Assembly: GCA_903861715.1 (NCBI GenBank)
Contig: CAIOVI010000038.1
Span: 1-45,926, forward strand
DNA from: an uncultured bacterium
GTDB taxonomy: Bacteria; Patescibacteriota; Minisyncoccia; Moranbacterales; GWC2-37-73
Reading direction: 5' to 3'
DNA length: 45,926 nt
The notes beneath the pieces are model-generated. The model saw nothing but the letters and a program-made list of their open reading frames with translations, had not been told where the DNA came from and ran no database searches. The translations under genes and the position numbers were made by a program. Positions within the stretch are counted from its first letter, which is position 1. Each line of letters begins with the position of its first letter. Positions 1-8,173 of the stretch are shown here, one piece after another.

Positions 1-142
1 CTCCCCCAAGGCACAGAAGATATAATAAAAAAGACGAGAACTATCAAGGGGGTCGGGGAAAGATATTTCCCCGTGGCGGAAGTTTTGAAACCGCTGGGTT
101 TCAAGGAGCGAAGCGACGTGAGATGTCTCCCCCAAGGCACAT

Positions 143-1087
143 ATGGAAAAAATAACAATTGGAATTGAAAATGTTGGCAAAAGGCTTGATAAATTCCTGG
201 CAGAGGAGTTTTTTTTGTATTCCAGGGGAGAAGTTGTGGATAACATCAAAAAAGGCTTTGTTTTGGTTAATAGTAGGCAGCCAAAGCCGAGCTATAAGTT
301 GGAGGAAAATGATGAAATTGAAATAGCAGGCTTTGATGGACAGCAAAAAAAGCTTTTGCCGAATGATAAAATCAAGCTCGAAATTATTTTTGAAGATAAA
401 AATATCCTAGTCATTAACAAACCAACCGGGCTTCAGGTTCATCCGAGTGAATGTGCGCAGACTGACACTTTGACTAATGCTTTGATTGCTCAGTATCCTG
501 AAATTTCTGAAGTTCACGACGAAACGGTTGACGCTTATTTGCGCCCAGGGATTGTGCATCGACTGGATAAGGACACTTCTGGGGTGATGGTGATTGCAAA
601 AAGCAAAAATGTTTTTGATGAATTGAAAAAACTCTTTAAGGATAGAAATATTGAAAAAAAATATTTAGCTGTGGTTAAAGGTGTTATGGAAAGTGAAAGT
701 GGGACAATTGACAAACCATTGGCAAGGTCGGCTGGCTTTAGCAAACAATTGATCGCCAGAGAAAATACCAAGACCAAAGTCAGGCAAGCGGTAACGAACT
801 ATAAAGTTATTGAGCAATACGAAAATTTTGCCTTATTGGAAGTTTTTCCCAAAACTGGCAGAATGCATCAGATCAGAGTGCATCTGGCTTCCTTGGGTCA
901 TCCGATTGTGGGGGATTTGATTTATGGAAGCAAAACTTCAAAAAATAAGAAAGAGGTTTTGGTGAAAAGACAACTTTTGCACGCAAAAAGCTTGGCATTT
1001 GAGCTGGATGGAAAGCACTGCGATTTTGAGGCGAAAATGCCTCAGGATTTTGCCCAATTTTTGGCTAGGCTGAAAGAAAAAAGTTAA
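143..1087 (+). CDS. rluD: RluA/RluD-family 23S rRNA pseudouridine synthase
   Basis: S4-like N-terminus, motif RPGIVHRLDKDTSGVMVIAKS and KTGRMHQIRVHLASLGHPIVGD typical of the RluA/D family. Confidence 0.9.
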   Translation: MEKITIGIENVGKRLDKFLAEEFFLYSRGEVVDNIKKGFVLVNSRQPKPSYKLEENDEIEIAGFDGQQKKLLPNDKIKLEIIFEDKNILVINKPTGLQVHPSECAQTDTLTNALIAQYPEISEVHDETVDAYLRPGIVHRLDKDTSGVMVIAKSKNVFDELKKLFKDRNIEKKYLAVVKGVMESESGTIDKPLARSAGFSKQLIARENTKTKVRQAVTNYKVIEQYENFALLEVFPKTGRMHQIRVHLASLGHPIVGDLIYGSKTSKNKKEVLVKRQLLHAKSLAFELDGKHCDFEAKMPQDFAQFLARLKEKS

Positions 1088-1192
1088 AAAAGCTCGTACT
1101 TTATTTTTCTGGTTTATTCCATTACCTTATGGGCCAAATGCTTACTAAATGACAATGTAACAATGTGACAATATAACAATTTTGCACCTGGG

Positions 1193-1221
1193 TTGACGGA
1201 AAACCTTTTTACTAGTATGAT
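1193..1221 (+). promoter_or_regulatory. sigma70-like promoter for the rplS leader (TTGACG-17 bp-TATGAT)
   Basis: TTGACG 1193-1198 and TATGAT 1216-1221 with 17-bp spacer. Confidence 0.6.
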
Positions 1222-1314
1222 GGAAAAGCTTTTTAATTTGTTTAAATGAAGTTTCCTAGAGCCGATTTTGGGTTTGCCTGAGAGCAACTGAATGCGGGAA
1301 GGGGATATAACGTT

Positions 1315-1359
1315 ATGCCCAGTAGTGAGAATTCAAAATTGGTGCAATTATTGAGATAA
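1315..1359 (+). CDS. putative 14-aa upstream ORF in the rplS leader (MPSSENSKLVQLLR)
   Basis: ATG preceded by purine-rich gggaagggg (1296-1304); stop TAA 1357-1359; lies in a 5' arm complementary to the rplS start region. Confidence 0.4.
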   Translation: MPSSENSKLVQLLR

Positions 1360-1443
1360 ATTTTAAAAAGCGAACTTAATTTAAGAATAATAGAATCCGT
1401 AGGTTTTTTTGAGCAGAGCTCATTTGAATTTCTACTACTGGGT

Positions 1444-1893
1444 ATGAATAATAAATTGGTTGAATTTAATAAAAGTCAAAAAACATCTGAGGCGCCTAAA
1501 TTTAGGGCTGGGGATGTGGTTAAGGTTTTTCGAAAGATTGTTGAAGGTGGAAAAGAACGGGTGCAGGTTTTTGAAGGGATGATTATTGCTATCAAGGGTG
1601 CTCAAAGTTCTTCAAAAATGATCACAGTGCGAAAAGTTTCCAATGGTTTTGGAGTTGAAATTGTGGTGCCAGTTGAGTCACCGAATATTGAAAAAATTGA
1701 ATTGCTTAAGCGTGCCAAAGTGCGTCGTTCAAAACTATACTTTGTTCGCGAAAGAAGCGCTAAATCTCTCAAAATGAAATTCACTGATGCTGCTAAGCTT
1801 GCAGAAGCTGATAAGAAAACTCCAGCTGCAAAAACAAAGAAAGTTGAAGAAGTTGCAGTTGAAGAAGTTAAGGAGGAAGAAAAAGTTGCCTAA
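1444..1893 (+). CDS. rplS: 50S ribosomal protein L19, with charged low-complexity C-terminal tail
   Basis: FRAGDVVKVFRKIVEGGKERVQVFEGMIIAIKG...ITVRKVSNGFGVEIVVPVESPNIEKIELL...KLYFVRER. Confidence 0.95.
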   Translation: MNNKLVEFNKSQKTSEAPKFRAGDVVKVFRKIVEGGKERVQVFEGMIIAIKGAQSSSKMITVRKVSNGFGVEIVVPVESPNIEKIELLKRAKVRRSKLYFVRERSAKSLKMKFTDAAKLAEADKKTPAAKTKKVEEVAVEEVKEEEKVA

Positions 1894-1948
1894 GCAAGTG
1901 TGCACAATCGAACAGGATAAAGTCTTTTTTGATTTTTCAAAAAAGAAT

Positions 1949-2031
1949 GCCCCGATGGTGGAATTGGTATACACACATGCTTGAGGTGCATGGCTTTAAT
2001 CGGCATAGGGGTTCGAGTCCCCTTTGGGGCA
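1949..2031 (+). tRNA. tRNA-Leu(GAG)
   Basis: GCCCCGA/TTGGGGC acceptor, long variable arm, anticodon loop TTGAGGT, GGTTCGAGTCC T-arm. Confidence 0.93.
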
Positions 2032-2176
2032 CACTAAAATAATTTTCAATTTTCAATTCACAATTTTCAAACAAATTTTAATATTCAAATGAATTAATTT
2101 TTTTAAAACATTTGAAAATTTGGTAATTTTGATTTGTTTAGAAATTAGAAATTGGAAATTAGAAATTTTCCAGTTA

Positions 2177-2250
2177 GGGTGATTAGCTCAGTTGGCTAGA
2201 GCACTTCTCTTACAAAGAAGGGGTCACTGGTTCGAGTCCAGTATCACCCA
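2177..2250 (+). tRNA. tRNA-Val(TAC)
   Basis: GGGTGAT/ATCACCC acceptor, anticodon loop CTTACAA, TTCGAGTCC T-loop. Confidence 0.93.
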
Positions 2251-2324
2251 CATGGTAAAAAAATAATTTTAAATTTGAAATTTTAAATTTGAAATTAAGG
2301 AGTCGCTTTGCGACGATTTATTGG

Positions 2325-2396
2325 GCCTGGGTAGCTCAGTGGTAGAGCAGAGGATTGAAAATCCTCGTGTCGTGAGTTCAATTCTCTCCCCAGGCA
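2325..2396 (+). tRNA. tRNA-Phe(GAA)
   Basis: GCCTGGG/CCCAGGC acceptor, anticodon loop TTGAAAA. Confidence 0.93.
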
Positions 2397-2420
2397 CAGA
2401 AAAGAAAAAGATAGAAAAAA

Positions 2421-2762
2421 GGGTCCTTAGCTCAGCGGTTAGAGCAGGCGGCTCAAATAGTTCATTCTAAATTATATTGAGCTATTATTTTTTTTAGTAA
2501 ATATAACACGGATGAATTTTGTAGGGCTGTTTGAGAAGTAATTTTCAAGCGATTATCTGTCAAATTCGGGGAAATCTTCTGGCTTTGCGCCATGACAATC
2601 CCGAGCCAAGCCCATGTTTCGATGTGGGAAGGTGTAGAGACTAGATGGCAGACATCCTTTTGGGATGAAGGGATAGTCCAGCTCACAAATTCGAAAGGAG
2701 TTGCGAAAGCAATAGTGAGATGCATAACCGCTTGGTCGCTGGTTCGATTCCAGCAGGACCCA
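2421..2762 (+). tRNA. tRNA-Ile2(CAT), interrupted by a group I intron (exons 2421-2453 and 2723-2762)
   Basis: Joined exons give GGGTCCTTAGCTCAGCGGTTAGAGCAGGCGGCT-CATAACCGCTTGGTCGCTGGTTCGATTCCAGCAGGACCCA, a full 73-nt cloverleaf close to bacterial tRNA-Ile2(CAU) as recalled. Confidence 0.9.
2454..2722 (+). other. group I self-splicing intron in the tRNA anticodon loop (~269 nt, no internal homing endonuclease)
   Basis: P-like aaattcggggaaatc, Q-like gacaatcccgagccaagccc, R-like ggtgtagagactaga, S-like gggatagtccagctc; P7 GACT/AGTC; P8 CATCC-TTTT-GGATG; P9 GAAA-capped TTGCGAAAGCAA; 5' exon ends in U, intron ends in G. Confidence 0.9.
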
Positions 2763-2887
2763 CCGCGTAAAATCATGAGCATTAGCGAATGATTTAAGCG
2801 CCCCGTGACAATTTTTTTTCAAAAAATTATTTTACGGGGACACATTAGAAGTTGCCCATGATCACGCGGCACAGCATAATTTGAAAT

Positions 2888-2962
2888 GCGGGTGTAGTAC
2901 AATGGTTAGTACGTCAGGTTGCCAATCTGAATACGAGGGTTCGATTCCCTTCACCCGCTCCA
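2888..2962 (+). tRNA. tRNA-Gly(GCC), CCA encoded
   Basis: GCGGGTG/CACCCGC acceptor, anticodon loop TTGCCAA, TTCGATTCC T-loop, terminal CCA. Confidence 0.93.
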
Positions 2963-2966
2963 GTGA

Positions 2967-3001
2967 TTAAAAACACTCATCTTTATATTGAGTGTTTTTA
3001 A
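2967..3001 (+). terminator. intrinsic terminator after the tRNA cluster
   Basis: AAAAACACTCA...TGAGTGTTTTT hairpin with T-tract. Confidence 0.7.
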
Positions 3002-3205
3002 TTTAGCAAAAATAAAAAAATCACTCGGGTGACATTTCTAAAAAACGTTGACAAAAAAATTTCTTGGGTGGACAAGCTGTAAATTTTATGCTACAATGGA
3101 AAAGTTGAAAGACGGGTGCTTGACGCACGCGTCTTTTTTTTATTTTTAAATTGTCTTCAAGTCGCTTCCACTTTGTGGAATTTCTTTGTAAGGCCAAAAA
3201 CAAAA

Positions 3206-4299
3206 ATGATTCAAGCAAGTATTTTCCCGGGGCGCTACGTCCAGGGAGCAGGGGCACTTAATCGCTTGGGAAAAGAAGCAGCTCGCTTCGGAAAAAAGCT
3301 TTTGCAGTTTGCGATCCGTTTGCAGTTGATTCGATTATTCCAGGATATAAAGCGGAAATTGAAAAAGAAGTTGAAATTATTTTTGAGAAATTCGGTGGAG
3401 AATGCTCAGATAAGGAAATCAATCGCATTATTGAATTGGTCAAAACGGCTGGCTCACAAGTTGTGATTGCAGTCGGTGGTGGCAAGACAATTGACACCGC
3501 CAAAGCAGTGGCTCACAATCTTTCTTTGCCAGTCATCATCGCACCAACCATTGCTTCCACCGATGCTCCATGCAGCGCGCTTTCAGTGATTTATACTGAT
3601 GAAGGTGTGGTTGATCGATATTTGTTTTTGCCGACCAACCCAAACAGTGTGTTGGTTGACACAAGCGTGATTGCCAATGCGCCAACTAGATTTTTGGTTT
3701 CAGGGATGGGCGACGCCCTTTCAACTTGGTTGGAAGCAACGTCATGCCAAACAAAATATGCCAACAATTTTGCTGGGGAAAAAGGTTCAATGACTGCGTA
3801 TGCTTTGGCCAAACTTTGCTTTGACACCTTGCTGGAATTTGGATATATCGCTAAAGTTTCCAATGATGCCAACACTGTGACGCCTGCTTTTGAAAAAGTG
3901 GTTGAGGCTAACACTTTGCTTAGCGGCTTGGGATTTGAAAGTGGCGGAATCGCTTCATGTCACGCAGTACATAATGGTTTGACGATGCTCGAACCGACTC
4001 ACAAATATTTTCACGGTGAGAAAGTTTCAATCGGGGTGGTGACCTCACTGTTTCTGACAGACAAGCCGGCGGAATTTATTGACGAAGTTTATGATTTTTG
4101 TGAATCAATTGGACTTCCAACCACTTTGGCTCAAGTTGGACTTGTTGATCCAAGTGACGAAGATTTGATGAAAGTTGCAACCCGAGCTTGCGCTGAAGGT
4201 GAAACGATTTACAATGAATTGGTACCAATAACTCCCGAAGCAGTTTTTGCCGCCATCAAAGCCGCGGACGCTTATGGAAAAGCCAGACAGTTGGTCTAA
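3206..4299 (+). CDS. gldA: glycerol dehydrogenase-like protein, coding split over two frames (3206-~3298 and ~3298-4299)
   Basis: MIQASIFPGRYVQGAGALNRLGKEAARFGKK in one frame continues as AFAVCDPFAVDSIIPGYKAEIEKEVE...VVIAVGGGKTIDTAKAVAH in the -1 frame at GGAAAAAAGC. Confidence 0.8.
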
Positions 4300-4324
4300 A
4301 GATTTAAAAAATAAGGATATTTTC

Positions 4325-4354
4325 AAAAACACCTATTTTGTAATAGGTGTTTTT
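4325..4354 (+). terminator. intrinsic terminator after gldA
   Basis: AAAAACACCTATT-ttgt-AATAGGTGTTTTT. Confidence 0.75.
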
Positions 4355-4402
4355 CGCGTAATGAGCCATCTTTTTTCTTGGATATGATATAATAAAGTTG
4401 CT

Positions 4403-5035
4403 ATGAAAATACTCTTGGCAACACACAATCAGGCAAAATTGGAAAGATATGGGAAGATTTTGAAATCAGTTCCTGACTTGGAAGTGGTTTCTTTGAGTGA
4501 TTTGAAAATCACTCAAAAAGTTGAAGAAGACTGCGAAACTAATATTGAAAATGCGCTGAAAAAAGCGAGAACCTATGGCAAAATTTCAGGTTTGATCACG
4601 GTGGCAGTGGATGAATCCTTGATGACAAATTTTTTGCCAGAAAGTGAACAGCCAGGGGTTTATGCTCGAAGACTTGCTAAGGGTGGGAAGGAATTGACGG
4701 ATGCGCAGTTGCTGGAAACTTGGAAGGAAATTTTCAAAAAGTATCCGCAGGAGGATAGGCAATTTATTTTCAATTATGCATTGGCATATTTTAATCCTGA
4801 AAATAATGCCGAAGGAGTCGAATGCGCCGAAGGCAGGGGATATGTGATGGATCATTTTTCCGAAGTTGAGACAAATGGTTATCCATCTTCAAATTTTTTG
4901 TCACTGACAAAAGGTGGATTGTCATATGCGGAAATGGATGAGAAGGAAAGAGAAGAACACAACTTTCTAATCTTTGCTGATTTTGTTGAAAAATTCAAAA
5001 AGTGGTTGGGAGAAAATTCTTTAGAATTGTTATAG
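4403..5035 (+). CDS. non-canonical purine NTP pyrophosphatase-like protein (RdgB/HAM1 family)
   Basis: N-terminal MKILLATHNQAKLERYGKIL and VAVDESLMTNFLPESEQPGVYARRLAKGG resemble RdgB/HAM1. Confidence 0.75.
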   Translation: MKILLATHNQAKLERYGKILKSVPDLEVVSLSDLKITQKVEEDCETNIENALKKARTYGKISGLITVAVDESLMTNFLPESEQPGVYARRLAKGGKELTDAQLLETWKEIFKKYPQEDRQFIFNYALAYFNPENNAEGVECAEGRGYVMDHFSEVETNGYPSSNFLSLTKGGLSYAEMDEKEREEHNFLIFADFVEKFKKWLGENSLELL

Positions 5036-5174
5036 TTCCTGGCTAGCTTCCCAAATTATTTCAAAGATTGGCCTCAGTGATTGGGCCAATTTTTTGATTG
5101 ACTAAGTCTTTGATTGTTGCTAGATTTTAGGAAATCAAGGATTGATCTTTTAACTCAAACCCAAGGGGTTTGCT

Positions 5175-5438
5175 ATGAAAAAAATAATCAAAGTAGCATT
5201 TTGGGGTCCAGCTTTAATTATCGTTGCAATGACAATGAAAGAAGATTATCAAGACGAGCGTTTCTTTGATGAAATGCTAGTATTGATTTTCGGCTTAGTT
5301 GGGTTGGTTGCTTTAGCTCTGCTTATTTTTGTTGTTTGTGAATTTGCTCCTATTTTTTCTGTGTTGGGAGTTGGAGGATACTTTCTTTTAAGAAAAGAGA
5401 TACTGTCCTATCTTGATAAAAGAGTATTCTTTGGCTAG
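5175..5438 (+). CDS. small predicted membrane protein, 87 aa
   Basis: Two hydrophobic stretches; no family recognised. Confidence 0.5.
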   Translation: MKKIIKVAFWGPALIIVAMTMKEDYQDERFFDEMLVLIFGLVGLVALALLIFVVCEFAPIFSVLGVGGYFLLRKEILSYLDKRVFFG

Positions 5439-5532
5439 CGCCTTGTGTGCTAGCCTATTTTATTGGCGAGTTTGAATTTATTTGTTAGAATACTTTTATT
5501 GTGGGAATAATTTTTAAACTGAAGAAAAATTT

Positions 5533-5877
5533 ATGGAAATAGATGTGCAAAATCGGAAAAAGCTTAGGGAGATTTTCAAAATCTTGGAATTTTCTGAGAA
5601 AGAAAGTTTGCAGCAGATGGACGCCCTGGGGGAAAGACTTTTGTTGGATGTGGTGGCGCAAGCTTTGGCGAATAGCGAAGACGTTCTTGGCGAAGAAATT
5701 CAAAACAAAGACGATTTGGCTGATTTTTTGCTCAAAAATTATAGCCCAGAAGAAATCAAGAGTTTGACAGATCTGGTTTTTCGGGATGTGGTGGTGGAAT
5801 TTTTTGCAAAATTGATCAAGGACGTTGAGGCTGAGAAAAAACAGCAAATTGAGGAAATCCTGGATTCAATTGAATAG
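5533..5877 (+). CDS. hypothetical protein, 114 aa
   Basis: Open frame with acidic helical composition; no family recognised. Confidence 0.55.
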   Translation: MEIDVQNRKKLREIFKILEFSEKESLQQMDALGERLLLDVVAQALANSEDVLGEEIQNKDDLADFLLKNYSPEEIKSLTDLVFRDVVVEFFAKLIKDVEAEKKQQIEEILDSIE

Positions 5878-6052
5878 CTAAAAGCTGGTTGATGGAATTT
5901 TTCTGGGGTTGAGGCGTAGTAGTTGGTAGGTGGGATAGGACAGAATCAATAGGATGGATGCGACGGATAGGAAAGATAGGACAAATAAGACGGATGATAA
6001 TTTTAAAATTTATTCAATTTTAATATTTTTAATTTTTTATTTTTAAAACAAT

Positions 6053-6553
6053 ATGTCAAAGACACAAGAAAATCTGAAAGCGGCATTTGCCGGAGAGTCA
6101 CAAGCTAATCGCAGATATTTGGCTTTTGCCAAAGTTGCCGAGGCCGAGGGGAAAACTAATTTAGCCAAGCTTTTCAGGGTTGTGGCAGAAGGAGAAACTA
6201 TTCATGCGCTCAAGCACTTTAATGCTACAGGGGAAGTGAAATCATCAATTGAAAATGTCAAAGCGGCGATTGCTGGGGAAACTTATGAAATTGAAACTAT
6301 GTATCCTCAGTTTATTGATGAGGCTGATCGAGAAGGCGAGGCTGGAGCTAAGATGAGCTTCTTTGGAGCCAATGAAGTTGAAAAAACTCATCAAGCAGTT
6401 TTCACAAAGGCACTCGAGGCAGTTGAGGCTGGCAATGATATTCCAGAGACCGAATATCACATTTGCAGTGTTTGCGGAGAGCTTTTCGAAGGAACTGTTC
6501 CTGACAGTTGCCCTATTTGCAAGGCTCCAAAGGAGAAATTTTATTCAATTTAA
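6053..6553 (+). CDS. rubrerythrin
   Basis: Ferritin-like KAAFAGESQANRRYLAFAKVAEAEG plus C-terminal rubredoxin CSVCGELFEGTVPDSCPICKAPKEKF. Confidence 0.95.
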   Translation: MSKTQENLKAAFAGESQANRRYLAFAKVAEAEGKTNLAKLFRVVAEGETIHALKHFNATGEVKSSIENVKAAIAGETYEIETMYPQFIDEADREGEAGAKMSFFGANEVEKTHQAVFTKALEAVEAGNDIPETEYHICSVCGELFEGTVPDSCPICKAPKEKFYSI

Positions 6554-6597
6554 AAATCAATAGGACAAATTCGACAGATAGGACTGATAAAGTCATG

Positions 6598-6624
6598 AAA
6601 AAGAGGCCTGGGGGCCTCTTTTTT
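6598..6624 (+). terminator. intrinsic terminator after rubrerythrin
   Basis: AAAAAGAGGCC-tggg-GGCCTCTTTTTT. Confidence 0.85.
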
Positions 6625-6781
6625 GGTGGAGAAAAGCTTTATCTGAGCCAAAAAGTGCAATTTAGGGTTGACAGAAGGCGGTTGGTGTGCTAAGTTTTTA
6701 AGTTGACAATTTTGGAGTTGTCGGCCTGGTCATTTGCGGAAAGTGCAGGGTAAATGCCGGTTAACAAGTAAAGATTACTAA

Positions 6782-7336
6782 ATGCGTATCATCAAGATTG
6801 CTTTGATCTTGTTGGGGTTGGCAGCAATGATGCTTCCAGAAATAACCTTGGCGAGTGAAACATCCAGTCCTGATACAAAAACCAATATAAATTTTAGTGG
6901 CGTCCCAGATTTTCTTTTGCCTAAACCAGTCTTGGCTGCTGAATTGACTAAAACAACCGATGAGGTAAAAACAGTTGAAGACCCTGAGAGCGAAGAAATT
7001 TTGGCCAAATGGAAAGCAAAACAAGTTGAAAGATGGGATAATCTTCCAACTGAACCTTTTACTATCAATGCTTCTGCTTACACAGCTTCGGCTGATGAGT
7101 GTGGAAACAGCAAGGGCATCACGGCTTCTGGCGCTAAAGTTAAAGCCAACAGAACCATTGCTTGTCCGTCAGTCTTTCCTTTCGGAGTCAAATTGAAAAT
7201 TGAGGGTTATGGAACTTTTGTCTGTGAAGATCGTGGGGGTGCGATCAAGGGAAACCACATCGATATCTACATGGAGACCAAAAAGGAAGCGTTTGCTTTT
7301 GGCAGACGAAGTTTGAATGCTACAATTGTGGAATAA
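6782..7336 (+). CDS. secreted 3D-domain (double-psi beta-barrel) protein
   Basis: Signal peptide, then FTINASAYTASADECGNSKGITASGAKV...FPFGVKLKIEGYGTFVCEDRGGAIKGNHIDIYM. Confidence 0.85.
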   Translation: MRIIKIALILLGLAAMMLPEITLASETSSPDTKTNINFSGVPDFLLPKPVLAAELTKTTDEVKTVEDPESEEILAKWKAKQVERWDNLPTEPFTINASAYTASADECGNSKGITASGAKVKANRTIACPSVFPFGVKLKIEGYGTFVCEDRGGAIKGNHIDIYMETKKEAFAFGRRSLNATIVE

Positions 7337-7342
7337 GGAATC

Positions 7343-7371
7343 AAAAAACCTCGCTTGGGCGAGGTTTTTTT
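7343..7371 (+). terminator. intrinsic terminator
   Basis: AAAAAACCTCGC-ttgg-GCGAGGTTTTTTT. Confidence 0.85.
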
Positions 7372-7425
7372 GTTTGACGCTGGAGTTAATTCTTGGTAAG
7401 CTTGGGTAAGTTCAATGATTGCGGA

Positions 7426-7456
7426 GAGAAAATTTAAAGGTCCGTTGGCGGAGCGG
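7426..7456 (+). repeat. partial duplicate of the tRNA-Cys upstream flank and 5' end
   Basis: gagaaaatttaaaggtccgttggcggagcgg versus 7546-7576 gagaaaatttaaaggtccgttggccgagtgg: 29/31 identical, offset 120 bp. Confidence 0.85.
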
Positions 7457-7558
7457 GCTTGATGCGAACAAATGAGCATTGAGCGGGTTCCAAAAAGGAA
7501 CCCAGGAACTCGAGGACAACTCAGTTTTTTGACTGAGGCTACGCTGAGAAAATTTAAA

Positions 7559-7629
7559 GGTCCGTTGGCCGAGTGGTTAGGCAGCGGTTTGCAAAACCGT
7601 GTACATCAGTTCAAATCTGGTACGGACCT
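7559..7629 (+). tRNA. tRNA-Cys(GCA)
   Basis: GGTCCGT/ACGGACC acceptor, anticodon loop TTGCAAA, U discriminator. Confidence 0.92.
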
Positions 7630-7695
7630 CAAATTGTTTTTTGATAAGGTGCATGGTATACTTAAAAAGTTGTCAGTATAAATTCGTATACCAGT

Positions 7696-8169
7696 ATGAA
7701 CAATAAAAGAAGTTGGACTGAAGATGAATTAAGAGGAGCAGTAAAAAAATCAACAAGCATTAGGCAAGTGTTGAAATTGTTAGGATTGAAATTGGCTGGT
7801 GGGAATTATACACAGATAAGTAAATATATAAAAGAATATAAAATATCCTCCAATCATTTTACGGGGAAAGCTTGGAATAAAGGAAAAAAATTGGATGTGA
7901 AGCCCAGGGTTGCATTAGTTGATATATTGAAAAAGGATAATTATTTTCAAAGTTATAAGCTTAAAAAAAGATTATTCGCTGCAAACTTAAAACCCATGCG
8001 CTGTGAAGAATGTGGCTGGGATAAAAGAACCTTAGATGACAGACTTCCATTGGAGTTGCACCACATTAATGGTGACTCAAAAGATAATAGAATTGAAAAT
8101 TTGATAGTGCTTTGTCCAAATTGTCACAGTCTAAAGCCTTCACATAGAGGACGCAATATTAAAAAATAA
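7696..8169 (+). CDS. HNH endonuclease, free-standing homing-endonuclease-like
   Basis: CEECGWDKRT...LPLELHHINGDSKDNRIENLIVLCPNCHSLKPSHRGRN; N-terminal WTEDELRGAVKKSTSIRQVLKLLGL. Confidence 0.88.
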   Translation: MNNKRSWTEDELRGAVKKSTSIRQVLKLLGLKLAGGNYTQISKYIKEYKISSNHFTGKAWNKGKKLDVKPRVALVDILKKDNYFQSYKLKKRLFAANLKPMRCEECGWDKRTLDDRLPLELHHINGDSKDNRIENLIVLCPNCHSLKPSHRGRNIKK

Positions 8170-8173
8170 ATTT

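Noticed and set aside
1228-1440. TPP or cobalamin riboswitch before rplS
   Set aside because: CTGAGAG-like word present but the thi-box and cobalamin-box consensus sequences were not found.
2462-2822. ORFs 2462..2782(-), 2553..2822(-), 2592..2792(+)
   Set aside because: They overlap the tRNA-Ile exons and group I intron; no protein family resemblance, so chance frames.
3116-3466. ORF 3116..3466 as an independent protein
   Set aside because: Its 5' part before the dehydrogenase start is not family-like and its 3' part is out-of-frame gldA; treated as a gldA fragment.
7472-7681. ORF 7472..7681
   Set aside because: Runs across tRNA-Cys; spurious.
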